Of a DNA stretch of 20,828 nt, positions 7,345 through 13,473 are shown piece after piece. Where the stretch lies: NCBI GenBank assembly GCA_019322855.1, contig JAHWIA010000002.1, forward strand, positions 1-20,828, written 5' to 3'. The stretch's first letter is position 1; each line of letters opens with the position of its first letter. The position numbers and the translations under genes are program-made. The notes below the pieces were generated by a model. That model did not search any database. It saw only the letters and a list, made by a program, of their open reading frames with translations, and was not told the DNA's origin. Origin of the DNA: Candidatus Woesearchaeota archaeon. Lineage in GTDB: Archaea; Nanobdellota; Nanobdellia; Woesearchaeales; WJKV01.

Positions 7345-8544
7345 TCAATAGCGTTTGGCATAGACTTCCTTCAGCAATATAGCTATGCAAACAATGACTG
7401 CAAAGATTATCAAGAACATGATGAATGCCTTGGTGAAAGCTTCTTTTGGATCGCCTGTTATTTCTGGTACTAGCTCTGGCGGAGGAGCTACTTCTTCAGC
7501 AGGCTCTTCCTCAACAACTACTTCTTCCTCAGGCTCTTCTATCTCTGCTGCAAATTCCACTTCTTCTATGACTTCTGGAACTGATTTTGGTGTAACAATC
7601 TTTTCGCACCTCCCTTCCAGCCATCCTATAGTTTCTTTTCCATGCTTTTCGCAGAATTGATCGCATTCGTAAACATCATTAACATTCACTAATTCTCTCG
7701 GGCCATCCTCGCAGTAACAGCAGTTCTGTCTCAGTCTTAAGGTCGCAAACTTTACAACAAAACCTGTTGTAATCGGGTTTATGAAATAATCAGGCTCTTC
7801 TTTCAGCCAGCTTTGTCCGACAATGCCTGATTGATACAAGTCTCCTGTCCAGCTGTAGTGCTTGTCCTGGTTTGCATCGACAAAGACATCGAACAAACCT
7901 TTGTTCACATAAGGGTCGCTGCTCAGTATGTTTCCAGGCTCATCAGCATAATCAAAAGTTCTTGTCTGGCCGGTCCCATAAGGCCTTCTCGGCTTAAGAT
8001 TCTGAAGGTCAAATTTGCCTAAAGAAGTAAACGGCAATCTTCCCTGGTCATCAGTTTTCACAGTAAACATTCTCAATACATCGTTTACTGTCCTGCTTTC
8101 AGAATAAAACGGAGTGGTTCTTGGGATATAGAATCTCGGCAGTTCGTCTTCATACAATTTCTGGTCCCAGACAACATAGATGTCAACCTCTGAATTTGGC
8201 TGATACATATTGACATATTTAGGCATGTATTCTTGAGTCTCGATATTATAACCTACATTATGCGTCCTTGCAAAGAATTCATTCAATGTCTCATATATCC
8301 TCCCATCACATAAATAAACATTCTCAGTGTCAACAAAAGAAGTCTTTGGCTTGCCGAATGCATCACATATGTAGATGCTGTCATAATATTCTGCTGAAAG
8401 CTTGGCAGGCGATTGTGAATTGATGGTCTGTACAGGCACTATTGATTCTGACGCACTAACAATATTGATTGAACCTAGAATAAATAATAGAATCACAAAT
8501 ACAACAAGCATAAATCTATTCCTTTCTATACCTCTTTTTCTCAT
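7345..8544 (-). CDS. membrane-anchored extracellular protein with acidic stalk
   Basis: I do not recognise a family. The 399-aa protein begins with a basic MRKRGIERNR and a hydrophobic segment ending in SASES, which looks like a signal peptide or signal anchor. An extracellular region of about 290 residues follows, rich in Tyr, Pro and Asp. A Cys cluster comes next (NCCYCEDG, then YECDQFCEKHG and GRCEK; seven Cys in about 45 residues), suggesting disulfides or a metal site. A stretch of about 45 residues dominated by Glu, Val and Pro leads into one C-terminal helix (about 22 residues) with a basic end. The layout is that of a surface protein held by its C-terminus, with the acidic stretch as a spacer through the envelope. 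ATG 8544 is chosen because it lies 32 nt from a TATA-like box; the TTG at 8562 would fall upstream of the transcript start. Confidence 0.75.
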   Translation of the reverse strand: MRKRGIERNRFMLVVFVILLFILGSINIVSASESIVPVQTINSQSPAKLSAEYYDSIYICDAFGKPKTSFVDTENVYLCDGRIYETLNEFFARTHNVGYNIETQEYMPKYVNMYQPNSEVDIYVVWDQKLYEDELPRFYIPRTTPFYSESRTVNDVLRMFTVKTDDQGRLPFTSLGKFDLQNLKPRRPYGTGQTRTFDYADEPGNILSSDPYVNKGLFDVFVDANQDKHYSWTGDLYQSGIVGQSWLKEEPDYFINPITTGFVVKFATLRLRQNCCYCEDGPRELVNVNDVYECDQFCEKHGKETIGWLEGRCEKIVTPKSVPEVIEEVEFAAEIEEPEEEVVVEEEPAEEVAPPPELVPEITGDPKEAFTKAFIMFLIIFAVIVCIAILLKEVYAKRY

Positions 8545-8571
8545 AATCTGATTAAAAAACAAGCAATACCC

Positions 8572-8580
8572 ATATATAAA
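8572..8580 (-). promoter_or_regulatory. TATA-like box of the surface protein gene
   Basis: The minus strand reads TTTATATAT here, centred about 32 nt before ATG 8544. Confidence 0.5.
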
Positions 8581-8629
8581 GGTTTCTGAAAATCATATAC
8601 AAGAATTCATATAGGAAATATATAGAAAA

Positions 8630-8702
8630 TGGGCCCTCCCGGACTTGCACCGGGGACCTTCGCCGAGTCAAGGCGACGTCATAGCTACTAGACCAAGGGC
8701 CC
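8630..8702 (-). tRNA. tRNA-Val (anticodon GAC), with unusual conserved positions
   Basis: On the minus strand all stems pair perfectly: acceptor GGGCCCT/AGGGCCC with discriminator A73, D stem GTC/GAC, anticodon stem TCGCC/GGCGA and T stem CCCGG/CCGGG, 73 nt in all. The anticodon loop TTGACTC gives GAC after the invariant T33, reading GUC and GUU. Three conserved positions are off: base 37 is T instead of a purine, the D loop has GC where G18-G19 is expected, and the T loop starts TG rather than TT. The stem quality argues for an active gene, not a decayed one. The tRNA sits 16 nt after the GT2-TPR stop on the same strand, so its promoter would have to lie in that gene's tail. Confidence 0.88.
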
Positions 8703-8718
8703 TTGATTTTCTTGATTT

Positions 8719-9957
8719 TTATTTGATTTTTTCTAATTTTTTTTGGAAAGTTTCAACATTCCTTGGTTTCAGTTCAATTGCCCGCTTTAAAATAGTTTTC
8801 GCTTCTTTCTTCTTGTCAAGCTTCACAAGAAGATTGACGAGTTTATTCATCAAAATATAATAATACGGATCATTGCTGTTTCCAACACTGTTGATCCCTG
8901 ACTTATAAATCTTTACTGCCTCTTCTACTTTTTCGCTCTTTTCAAGGATAAAGCCGAGATTATTATAGACCGCAGGACTTTTTATGCCATTGTTGAAGGC
9001 ATCTTTCATCACATTATAAGCTGTCTGGAATCTTCCTTCTTTTGTATGTATTGCTGCAAGCTTGACATAAGCGATCTCTTTCTTTGGCTGTTTTTTGATT
9101 GCCTTTTCCAGGAATTTTATTGCTTCATCCTTTTTTTCTTTTCCTAACCTCAAATCTGCAAGATGTATGTATGGCATTTCAAAATCAGGATCCAATTTGA
9201 TAACTTTGTTCAATTCTTGTTCTGCTTCCTTATTCATACCTTCTGAAAGATACATCAGTGCAGTCTGATAGTGTATCTTAGGAATGTTGGGGGTCAGTTC
9301 CAATTGTTCCTTGATAAGTTTGTTGTATTTCTTTATCTTTTCCTTGTCAAACTGCTTGCTTTTTTTGAATTGATAGTGATGTATCGGAATATTTGTTCTT
9401 ATTATTCTTCCCCCTTTGCTTGATATCGAATCAAATATTGTTTCATGTATCTTATATCTGAACTTGTATCCCTTGCCGTTCCTGAATAATCTGACAAGAG
9501 GGTTAGGATGATAGCCAATTGCTCCCTTACTCAATTTGTTCTCAGGACTTACGCTTCGCCAGCCATAGAAATTCTTATTATCAGTGTAATTTATCTGATC
9601 AAGAATAAAAGCTACAATTTCCTGTTTTCCCTTTCCTAGATTTTTGTCTGCTTTTTCAACTAGTTCTTTTATTCTCTTCCAGTCTTGTTCTGTGATTACT
9701 TCATCAGCATCCAGCACAATGATCCAATCGCTTCTTGCATGTTTTATAGATTCATTCCTTGATGCGCTGAAATCATTCACCCATTTTCTGTGGAAAACCT
9801 TTGCGCCAAAATCTTTTGCAATCTTCACAGTATTGTCTTTGCTGCCAGTGTCTACTATAACTATCTCATCAACATACTTCTTTGCAGAATCTAGACATTC
9901 CTGGATAAAATTGTCTTCATCCTTTGTTATCATGCATAAGCTTATAGTCGTCATCAT
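8719..9957 (-). CDS. GT2 glycosyltransferase fused to TPR repeats (second copy)
   Basis: A 412-aa paralogue of the GT2-TPR protein at 1728-2996, with the same order of parts. ISLCMITKDEDNF opens the nucleotide-sugar fold, VDTGSKDNT follows, and the DxD is in VLDADE (Asp83, Asp85). WVNDFSASRNESIKHARSDW and PLVRLFRNGKGYKFRYKIHE are close matches to the other copy. TPRs run from about residue 225 to the end, with repeats such as PKIHYQTALMYLSEGMNKEA and PYIHLADLRLGKEKKDEAIK. An insertion after the DxD (about 100-150) differs from the paralogue and may alter the acceptor. There are two consecutive ATG codons; the first lies 26 nt from a TATA-like box, so a leaderless transcript is likely. No membrane helix is seen. 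Donor and acceptor are unknown. Confidence 0.88.
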   Translation of the reverse strand: MMTTISLCMITKDEDNFIQECLDSAKKYVDEIVIVDTGSKDNTVKIAKDFGAKVFHRKWVNDFSASRNESIKHARSDWIIVLDADEVITEQDWKRIKELVEKADKNLGKGKQEIVAFILDQINYTDNKNFYGWRSVSPENKLSKGAIGYHPNPLVRLFRNGKGYKFRYKIHETIFDSISSKGGRIIRTNIPIHHYQFKKSKQFDKEKIKKYNKLIKEQLELTPNIPKIHYQTALMYLSEGMNKEAEQELNKVIKLDPDFEMPYIHLADLRLGKEKKDEAIKFLEKAIKKQPKKEIAYVKLAAIHTKEGRFQTAYNVMKDAFNNGIKSPAVYNNLGFILEKSEKVEEAVKIYKSGINSVGNSNDPYYYILMNKLVNLLVKLDKKKEAKTILKRAIELKPRNVETFQKKLEKIK

Positions 9958-9978
9958 GTCCTCAAACCAGAATTTGAA

Positions 9979-9987
9979 TATATAAAA
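9979..9987 (-). promoter_or_regulatory. TATA-like box of the second GT2-TPR gene
   Basis: The minus strand reads TTTTATATA, centred about 26 nt before the first ATG of the glycosyltransferase. Confidence 0.5.
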
Positions 9988-10012
9988 TTAACTAAAAATA
10001 ATTGAAAAAAGA
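9988..10012 (-). terminator. T-rich terminator after the thermosome gene
   Basis: Immediately after the thermosome stop the minus strand holds T6 and T5 runs separated by CAATTA. This fits archaeal termination at U-rich tracts and overlaps the promoter region of the next gene. Confidence 0.4.
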
Positions 10013-11656
10013 TTACATCATGCCAGGCATACCGCCCATGCCACCCATTCCTCCGGCACCAGGTCCTGGACCAGGCATTGCATCTGCGCCCTTGCCGCCT
10101 GCAATCACATCGTCTATCCTTAAGATCATCACTGCAACTTCTGAAGCGCTCTTGATTGCCTGTGTCTTGATCTTTAATGGCTCTATTACTCCTTCTTGGA
10201 AACTGTCCATTGCCTTGCCAGTGAAAACATTCACTCCTGCCCATTTATTGCCATTATCGTGCATGCTTTTTAGTTCTGCAATAACATCGATTGGATCAAG
10301 ACCTGCGTTCTCTGCAAGAGTCTTAGGAATTATCTCTAGACTATCTGCAAAAGCACTCACTGCCAATTGTTCTCTTCCGCTTAGGCTGTTTGCAAACTCT
10401 CTTAGCTTCTTGTTCAATGCGATCTCTGGAGCGCCTGCACCGCCAACAATCTTCTTGTCTTTTAATGCAGCAATGATTCCGCCAATCGCATCATCAATCG
10501 CCCTCTTGACTTCTGCGACAACATGCTCTGTTCCTCCCCTGACTAAAATAGTGACTGCTTTTGGATTCTGGCAGTCTTCAACATAAATCATTTCTTCATC
10601 CCCTATCTTGTCCTCGTGAACTGCGCCTGCATTTCCAAGGTCTGCTTCTGTCACACCTTTCAGGGTTGTCAATAATTTTGCATCTGTGGCTTTTGATAAT
10701 TTTTCCATGTCACTCTTCTTGACCCTTCTAGCAGCAAAGATGCCTGCTTTTGCAAGATGATGCTGTACCATGTCATCTATACCTTTCTGGCAGAATACAA
10801 CATTCGCACCAGTCTGGATGACATCGTCTGCAAGTTTCTTAAGCATTCGTTCTTCCTGTTCAAGGAAGGCCTGCATCTGGTTAGGGTCTGTGATTTGGAT
10901 TTTTGCATCTGTCTCTGTCTCTTTCGCCTCTAATGCAGAATTCAACAATAATATCTTGGCATTCTCAACTTTCTTAGGCATTGCATAATGAACCTTTTCC
11001 TTGTCCAATAATATACCCTTGATCAATACTGTATTCTCAACACTCTCTCCGACTTTCTTTTCTATCTTTACATTTGTAGAGTCAATACTTCCATCTGTTC
11101 CCACAATCTGGGTAACTGCATCAACTGCAAGAATCGCCAGTTTTTCTTTTGCGACTTCTGCACTCTTTCCTACCATAGCAGTCATCGCTACCTTCATAAG
11201 CATCTCCTTGTCTTCTTTTGATATGCCTTCTCCTATCTCCTGCAGAATCTGCTGCGCTTTTTCAGCAGCGATCTGATAACCCTTCGCAACAACAGTAGGA
11301 TGTATGTTCTTGTCCAGCAATTGTTCTGCATTCTTCAATAATTCTCCAGCAAGAACAACAGCAGTTGTGGTTCCATCTCCTACTTCATCATCCTGTGTCT
11401 TTGCGATCTCAACGATCATCTTAGCACTAGGATGTTCTATGTTCATTTCTTCAAGAATCGTAACGCCATCATTGGTTATGACAACATCTCCAAGAGAATC
11501 AACAACCATCTTGTCCATTCCTCTCGGACCTAATGTTGTTCTGACTGTCTCAGCCACTAATTTTGCAGCCATGATATTGTTTCTTTGAGCATCCCTGCCA
11601 GTAGTCCTGCTGCTTCCTTCCGGCAATATGAATATAGGTTGTACATCTTTCGCCAT
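10013..11656 (-). CDS. thsA: thermosome subunit (group II chaperonin)
   Basis: A 547-aa subunit of the archaeal group II chaperonin, a double-ring ATPase that encloses and folds proteins in the cytosol using a built-in lid. Chaperonin ATP-site motifs are in place: [10 protein letters not shown] (41-50), [10 protein letters not shown] (61-70) and [10 protein letters not shown] (93-102). [18 protein letters not shown] and [11 protein letters not shown] lie in the second equatorial part. The C-terminus ends in the Gly-Met-rich tail typical of these proteins. It is the only chaperonin gene in the window, so whether the ring is homo- or hetero-oligomeric cannot be said. AAGGAGGGG lies eight bases before the ATG as a strong ribosome binding site, and a TATA-like box at 11713-11720 leaves room for a leader of about 35 nt. 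Confidence 0.97.
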   Translation of the reverse strand: MAKDVQPIFILPEGSSRTTGRDAQRNNIMAAKLVAETVRTTLGPRGMDKMVVDSLGDVVITNDGVTILEEMNIEHPSAKMIVEIAKTQDDEVGDGTTTAVVLAGELLKNAEQLLDKNIHPTVVAKGYQIAAEKAQQILQEIGEGISKEDKEMLMKVAMTAMVGKSAEVAKEKLAILAVDAVTQIVGTDGSIDSTNVKIEKKVGESVENTVLIKGILLDKEKVHYAMPKKVENAKILLLNSALEAKETETDAKIQITDPNQMQAFLEQEERMLKKLADDVIQTGANVVFCQKGIDDMVQHHLAKAGIFAARRVKKSDMEKLSKATDAKLLTTLKGVTEADLGNAGAVHEDKIGDEEMIYVEDCQNPKAVTILVRGGTEHVVAEVKRAIDDAIGGIIAALKDKKIVGGAGAPEIALNKKLREFANSLSGREQLAVSAFADSLEIIPKTLAENAGLDPIDVIAELKSMHDNGNKWAGVNVFTGKAMDSFQEGVIEPLKIKTQAIKSASEVAVMILRIDDVIAGGKGADAMPGPGPGAGGMGGMGGMPGMM

Positions 11657-11663
11657 ATTAAAT

Positions 11664-11672
11664 ACCCCTCCT
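11664..11672 (-). promoter_or_regulatory. Shine-Dalgarno site of the thermosome gene
   Basis: AGGAGGGGT on the minus strand lies about 8 nt before the ATG, the strongest ribosome binding site in the window. This contrasts with the leaderless starts of several neighbouring genes. Confidence 0.6.
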
Positions 11673-11712
11673 TACAGTATAATCATAAGATATTTATCGC
11701 TATTGGAAGCAA

Positions 11713-11720
11713 TTTATAAA
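11713..11720 (-). promoter_or_regulatory. TATA-like box of the thermosome gene
   Basis: TTTATAAA on the minus strand, about 60 nt before the ATG, would start a transcript near 11690 that includes the strong ribosome binding site. A second AT-rich candidate (GATAAATA) nearer the gene would cut into that site, so I prefer this one. Confidence 0.45.
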
Positions 11721-11731
11721 AGTTATGGTTC

Positions 11732-11754
11732 AAGAAAAAGAAAAAAAGAAAAAA
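11732..11754 (-). terminator. T-rich terminator after the small membrane protein gene
   Basis: Five bases after the stop the minus strand runs TTTTTTCTTTTTTTC followed by more T, with no clear hairpin. This matches archaeal U-tract termination. The same 15-mer appears after the lipoprotein gene at 18652-18666. Confidence 0.5.
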
Positions 11755-11759
11755 TAGGC

Positions 11760-12092
11760 TTAATCTTCAGCCAAAGCAATAACTGACTTAAGTGCTACAA
11801 CAATTGCTGCTGGAGCAACGAAAATCACAATGTGTCCTAGGATTCTTGTCAAGTAATCTCCAATACCTGCCCAAGTGATTGCACCTAGACCAGCTCCGCC
11901 TGCGACCATCAATGCGATAGCAGCCACTAGGAAGCCGTGGGTTTCTTTAGCTGTAACGTTTAAGAACCCTACAATCAAACCAAGGATAACCAGTATAGTC
12001 ACAGAGTAAGCCACTACACCTGGGAAAAATCCTGTTATAATTGCAAGGATTACGCCTAGAAGAAATGCATAATGTCCAATTTTCGAACCCAT
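11760..12092 (-). CDS. small four-helix membrane protein, unknown function
   Basis: A 110-aa hydrophobic protein with four likely membrane helices at about residues 8-25, 28-46, 52-73 and 87-107, short loops and few charges (GSKIGH at the start, NVTAKETHG between helices 2 and 3, ALAED at the end). Helix 3 is rich in Gly and Ala (MVAGGAGLGA), which suggests tight packing in an oligomer. I recall similar small proteins in DPANN-type genomes but know no function for them. The ribosome binding site is GAGGTGAT, six bases before the ATG. A TATA-like TATTTAAATA about 75 nt upstream leaves a leader that contains a perfect 6-bp inverted repeat. Strong signals on both ends suggest high expression. 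Confidence 0.8.
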   Translation of the reverse strand: MGSKIGHYAFLLGVILAIITGFFPGVVAYSVTILVILGLIVGFLNVTAKETHGFLVAAIALMVAGGAGLGAITWAGIGDYLTRILGHIVIFVAPAAIVVALKSVIALAED

Positions 12093-12125
12093 GCTAAATC
12101 ACCTCTGTTTTTTAATATAGTTTTT

Positions 12126-12140
12126 GAAAACCGCGTTTTC
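12126..12140. repeat. perfect inverted repeat in the leader of the small membrane protein gene
   Basis: GAAAAC and GTTTTC flank a CGC centre, a 15-nt dyad. It lies between the TATA-like box (12163-12172) and the ribosome binding site, so it could be an operator near the transcript start or a small hairpin in the leader. Confidence 0.45.
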
Positions 12141-12162
12141 AGTCAATTAAATAGAAGACTCC

Positions 12163-12172
12163 TATTTAAATA
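12163..12172 (-). promoter_or_regulatory. TATA-like box of the small membrane protein gene
   Basis: TATTTAAATA, symmetric around its TTTAAA core, lies about 75 nt before the ATG and implies a leader of roughly 50 nt. Confidence 0.4.
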
Positions 12173-12222
12173 TTATCTTTCGATTTATAAAGAAAATAGA
12201 AATATCTATAAATTCTTAATAA

Positions 12223-12912
12223 TCAATTATCTATGATATAGCTTCCTTGCTTCTGTATCTGATATTTCTCATTCAAAAGCTCTAGAGTAACTTCATGCCC
12301 GACATTCCTTATCCTTACATTGCTGACTCTCAACCTCAACAAGCCATTGTTCTTTCCGTAATACTTGTCTTCACTCTTTTTCGCAATATCATATTCCCTA
12401 TTCACCAATAATGCCACATGCTGATTATCAGCCCTCAGAATCTCTATCTTGTATCTGTACGGGCCTGCTTTATAGTATGCTTTCTCACCAGTTCTTAATT
12501 TGTCTATCAATCTTTCAGGAATAGCTTCATAATCAATAGAATGACTTATTCCGCTGCCATAATCTGGAAGATATTCTCTTGTTATTGAAAACCTGCCCAT
12601 AGGTCCTTTATATGCTCTTCTTGAGGAGAGAAAAGTGATCTTAGTCTTATAGTCTTCCTCTAATTTGTAGGTCTTGGTCTCTTTCAGATCAATACTGTCC
12701 CTTTTTCCCTCAAGATTGAAATATGCAAAATCCTTGTTCAAATATAACAAGCTGAAAGTATATGTCTTGTCATTGACCTTCACAAATTCAGAATCTCCTC
12801 TTTGAAGATTGAACGTAGTGGTTGTAGACAATGCACTGCAGACTGCTGCAGAAAAAAGAAACATCACTATCAATATAGATGCTATGAACATTCCTCTTTT
12901 TTGTATCCTCAC
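12223..12912 (-). CDS. secreted protein, unknown function
   Basis: A protein of about 230 aa with an N-terminal signal peptide (basic RIQKRG, hydrophobic IASILIVMFLFSAAVCSALS) and no other membrane helix, so it is exported or held by the uncleaved signal. The mature part is rich in Tyr, Lys and beta-prone segments (FNLQRGDSEFVKVNDKTYTF, KTYKLEEDYKTKITFL, KAYYKAGPYRYKIEIL, LELLNEKYQIQKQGSYI), suggesting a beta-sandwich. I do not recognise a family. The frame is open to 12978, but a TATA-like box at 12942-12949 puts the transcript start near 12919. That leaves GTG 12912 (keeps the basic part of the signal peptide) or ATG 12891. I chose GTG with moderate confidence. GAGGTG precedes it, but very close. 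Confidence 0.65.
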   Translation of the reverse strand: MRIQKRGMFIASILIVMFLFSAAVCSALSTTTTFNLQRGDSEFVKVNDKTYTFSLLYLNKDFAYFNLEGKRDSIDLKETKTYKLEEDYKTKITFLSSRRAYKGPMGRFSITREYLPDYGSGISHSIDYEAIPERLIDKLRTGEKAYYKAGPYRYKIEILRADNQHVALLVNREYDIAKKSEDKYYGKNNGLLRLRVSNVRIRNVGHEVTLELLNEKYQIQKQGSYIIDN

Positions 12913-12941
12913 CACCTCGGGCCTGAAGAAACCATAATGAG

Positions 12942-12949
12942 TTATAAAT
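12942..12949 (-). promoter_or_regulatory. TATA-like box of the secreted protein gene
   Basis: ATTTATAA on the minus strand, centred about 33 nt before GTG 12912. It excludes the longer start at 12978. Confidence 0.45.
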
Positions 12950-12978
12950 CTTTCTAAAAACATAAGTTTTATAAGCAC

Positions 12979-13244
12979 CTAAATCCTCTAAGATTACAGT
13001 GAAACAGAATGGTAAAACAAACCACAATCAAAAAACAGAAACAGAATCTTGTTTTATCTAGTTTCAACTCTTTGATTCTTGCTAACAAGTTTCATAGCTA
13101 GCCTTGGCTAGCATATATTCTAAAAACAAACATTTACAGACGGTTAATCCGAGAATAAAGTCTAATTTTACCGTCGATAAAATACATTTTTTGAAAATAA
13201 AAAACAATGAATATCACATAGTGAAAACTATAGTAAAATATCAT
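12979..13244. other. 266-bp gene-free region upstream of tRNA-His
   Basis: I find no credible protein here: open frames in it are short and run into the tRNA or the secreted protein gene. It is AT-rich and holds two dyads: a 16-bp palindrome at 13097-13112, and a GACGGT/ACCGTC pair at 13139-13144 and 13170-13175. TATA-like GCATATATT lies at 13111-13119. It could hold the tRNA-His promoter, an unannotated small RNA or the decayed flank of an insertion. No C/D box signature was found. Confidence 0.5.
13097..13112. repeat. 16-bp palindrome
   Basis: GCTAGCCTTGGCTAGC is a perfect dyad. As RNA it would form a 6-bp stem with a CTTG loop; as DNA it could be a protein site. A TATA-like CATATATTC follows at once. 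Confidence 0.5.
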
Positions 13245-13317
13245 GGTGCATGTAGTGTAACGGTTAGCATGGGAGACTGTGGATCTCCAGGAGCGGGTTC
13301 GACTCTCGCCATGCACC
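13245..13317 (+). tRNA. tRNA-His (anticodon GUG)
   Basis: The cloverleaf is complete: G-1 (13245) faces C73 (13317) as required for histidine, acceptor GTGCATG/CATGCAC, D arm with GG in the loop, anticodon stem GGAGA/TCTCC with loop CTGTGGA (anticodon GTG at 13279-13281), T stem GCGGG/CTCGC with loop TTCGACT. CCA is not encoded. The gene lies 156 nt upstream of the histidyl-tRNA synthetase gene on the same strand. Its last 20 bases recur at 13387-13406. Confidence 0.96.
13298..13317 (+). repeat. 20-bp direct repeat, copy 1 (tRNA-His T loop to discriminator)
   Basis: This is the 3' end of tRNA-His from the TTC of the T loop through C73. It is identical to 13387-13406. tRNA 3' ends of this kind are common attachment sites of integrative elements. 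Confidence 0.85.
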
Positions 13318-13320
13318 CTC

Positions 13321-13350
13321 AGTGGATTCGGCCTTTAGGCTGAATCCGCT
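13321..13350 (+). terminator. 13-bp stem-loop after tRNA-His
   Basis: AGTGGATTCGGCC and GGCTGAATCCGCT pair over 13 bp with two G-U wobbles around a TTTA loop. CTCTTTT follows, so it looks like an intrinsic terminator, which is uncommon in archaea. It could instead be a processing or regulatory structure between tRNA-His and hisS. It lies wholly inside the segment bounded by the 20-bp repeats. Confidence 0.5.
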
Positions 13351-13386
13351 CTCTTTTGATCAAACTTTTGTAAAAGGTTGTGTGGC

Positions 13387-13406
13387 TTCGACTCTCGCCA
13401 TGCACC
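13387..13406 (+). repeat. 20-bp direct repeat, copy 2 (tRNA-His 3' end without a tRNA)
   Basis: This is an exact copy of the last 20 bases of tRNA-His, 89 bp downstream. The sequence upstream of it does not resemble the rest of a tRNA, so it is an orphan 3' end. Eight T follow directly, as would be expected after an original tRNA gene. GTG-TGGC before and within-repeat GCCA-CAC can also pair, giving a hairpin (13380-13405) with a 2-nt bulge ahead of the T run. Confidence 0.85.
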
Positions 13407-13414
13407 TTTTTTTT
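13407..13414 (+). terminator. T8 tract after the second tRNA-His 3' end
   Basis: Eight T directly follow the orphan tRNA-His 3' end and a possible hairpin at 13380-13405. This is probably the terminator of tRNA-His transcription, separating it from hisS. Confidence 0.5.
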
Positions 13415-13433
13415 ATGGCACGCAAAACAAAAC

Positions 13434-13444
13434 AAATAAATACT
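13434..13444 (+). promoter_or_regulatory. TATA-like box of hisS
   Basis: AAATAAATACT, centred about 35 nt before the hisS ATG, suggests hisS has its own promoter beyond the tRNA-His terminator, with a short leader of about 10 nt. Confidence 0.4.
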
Positions 13445-13473
13445 AATGAAGGCACAAAACAGAAGGTAGCAAA

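Noticed and set aside
8630..8702. tRNA-Val treated as a pseudogene
   Set aside because: Every stem is perfectly paired and the discriminator is right for valine; decay would be expected to break stems first.
10002..10586. 194-aa plus-strand frame antisense to the thermosome gene
   Set aside because: The thermosome frame is unambiguous; the Pro/Gly-rich start of this frame is only the complement of the Gly-Met tail.
12913..12978. Start of the secreted protein at 12978
   Set aside because: A TATA-like box at 12942-12949 lies inside this extension, and the signal peptide begins further downstream.
13104..13343. 79-aa plus-strand frame running through tRNA-His
   Set aside because: It reads across a structured tRNA gene and ends in the stem-loop; no ribosome site or domain.
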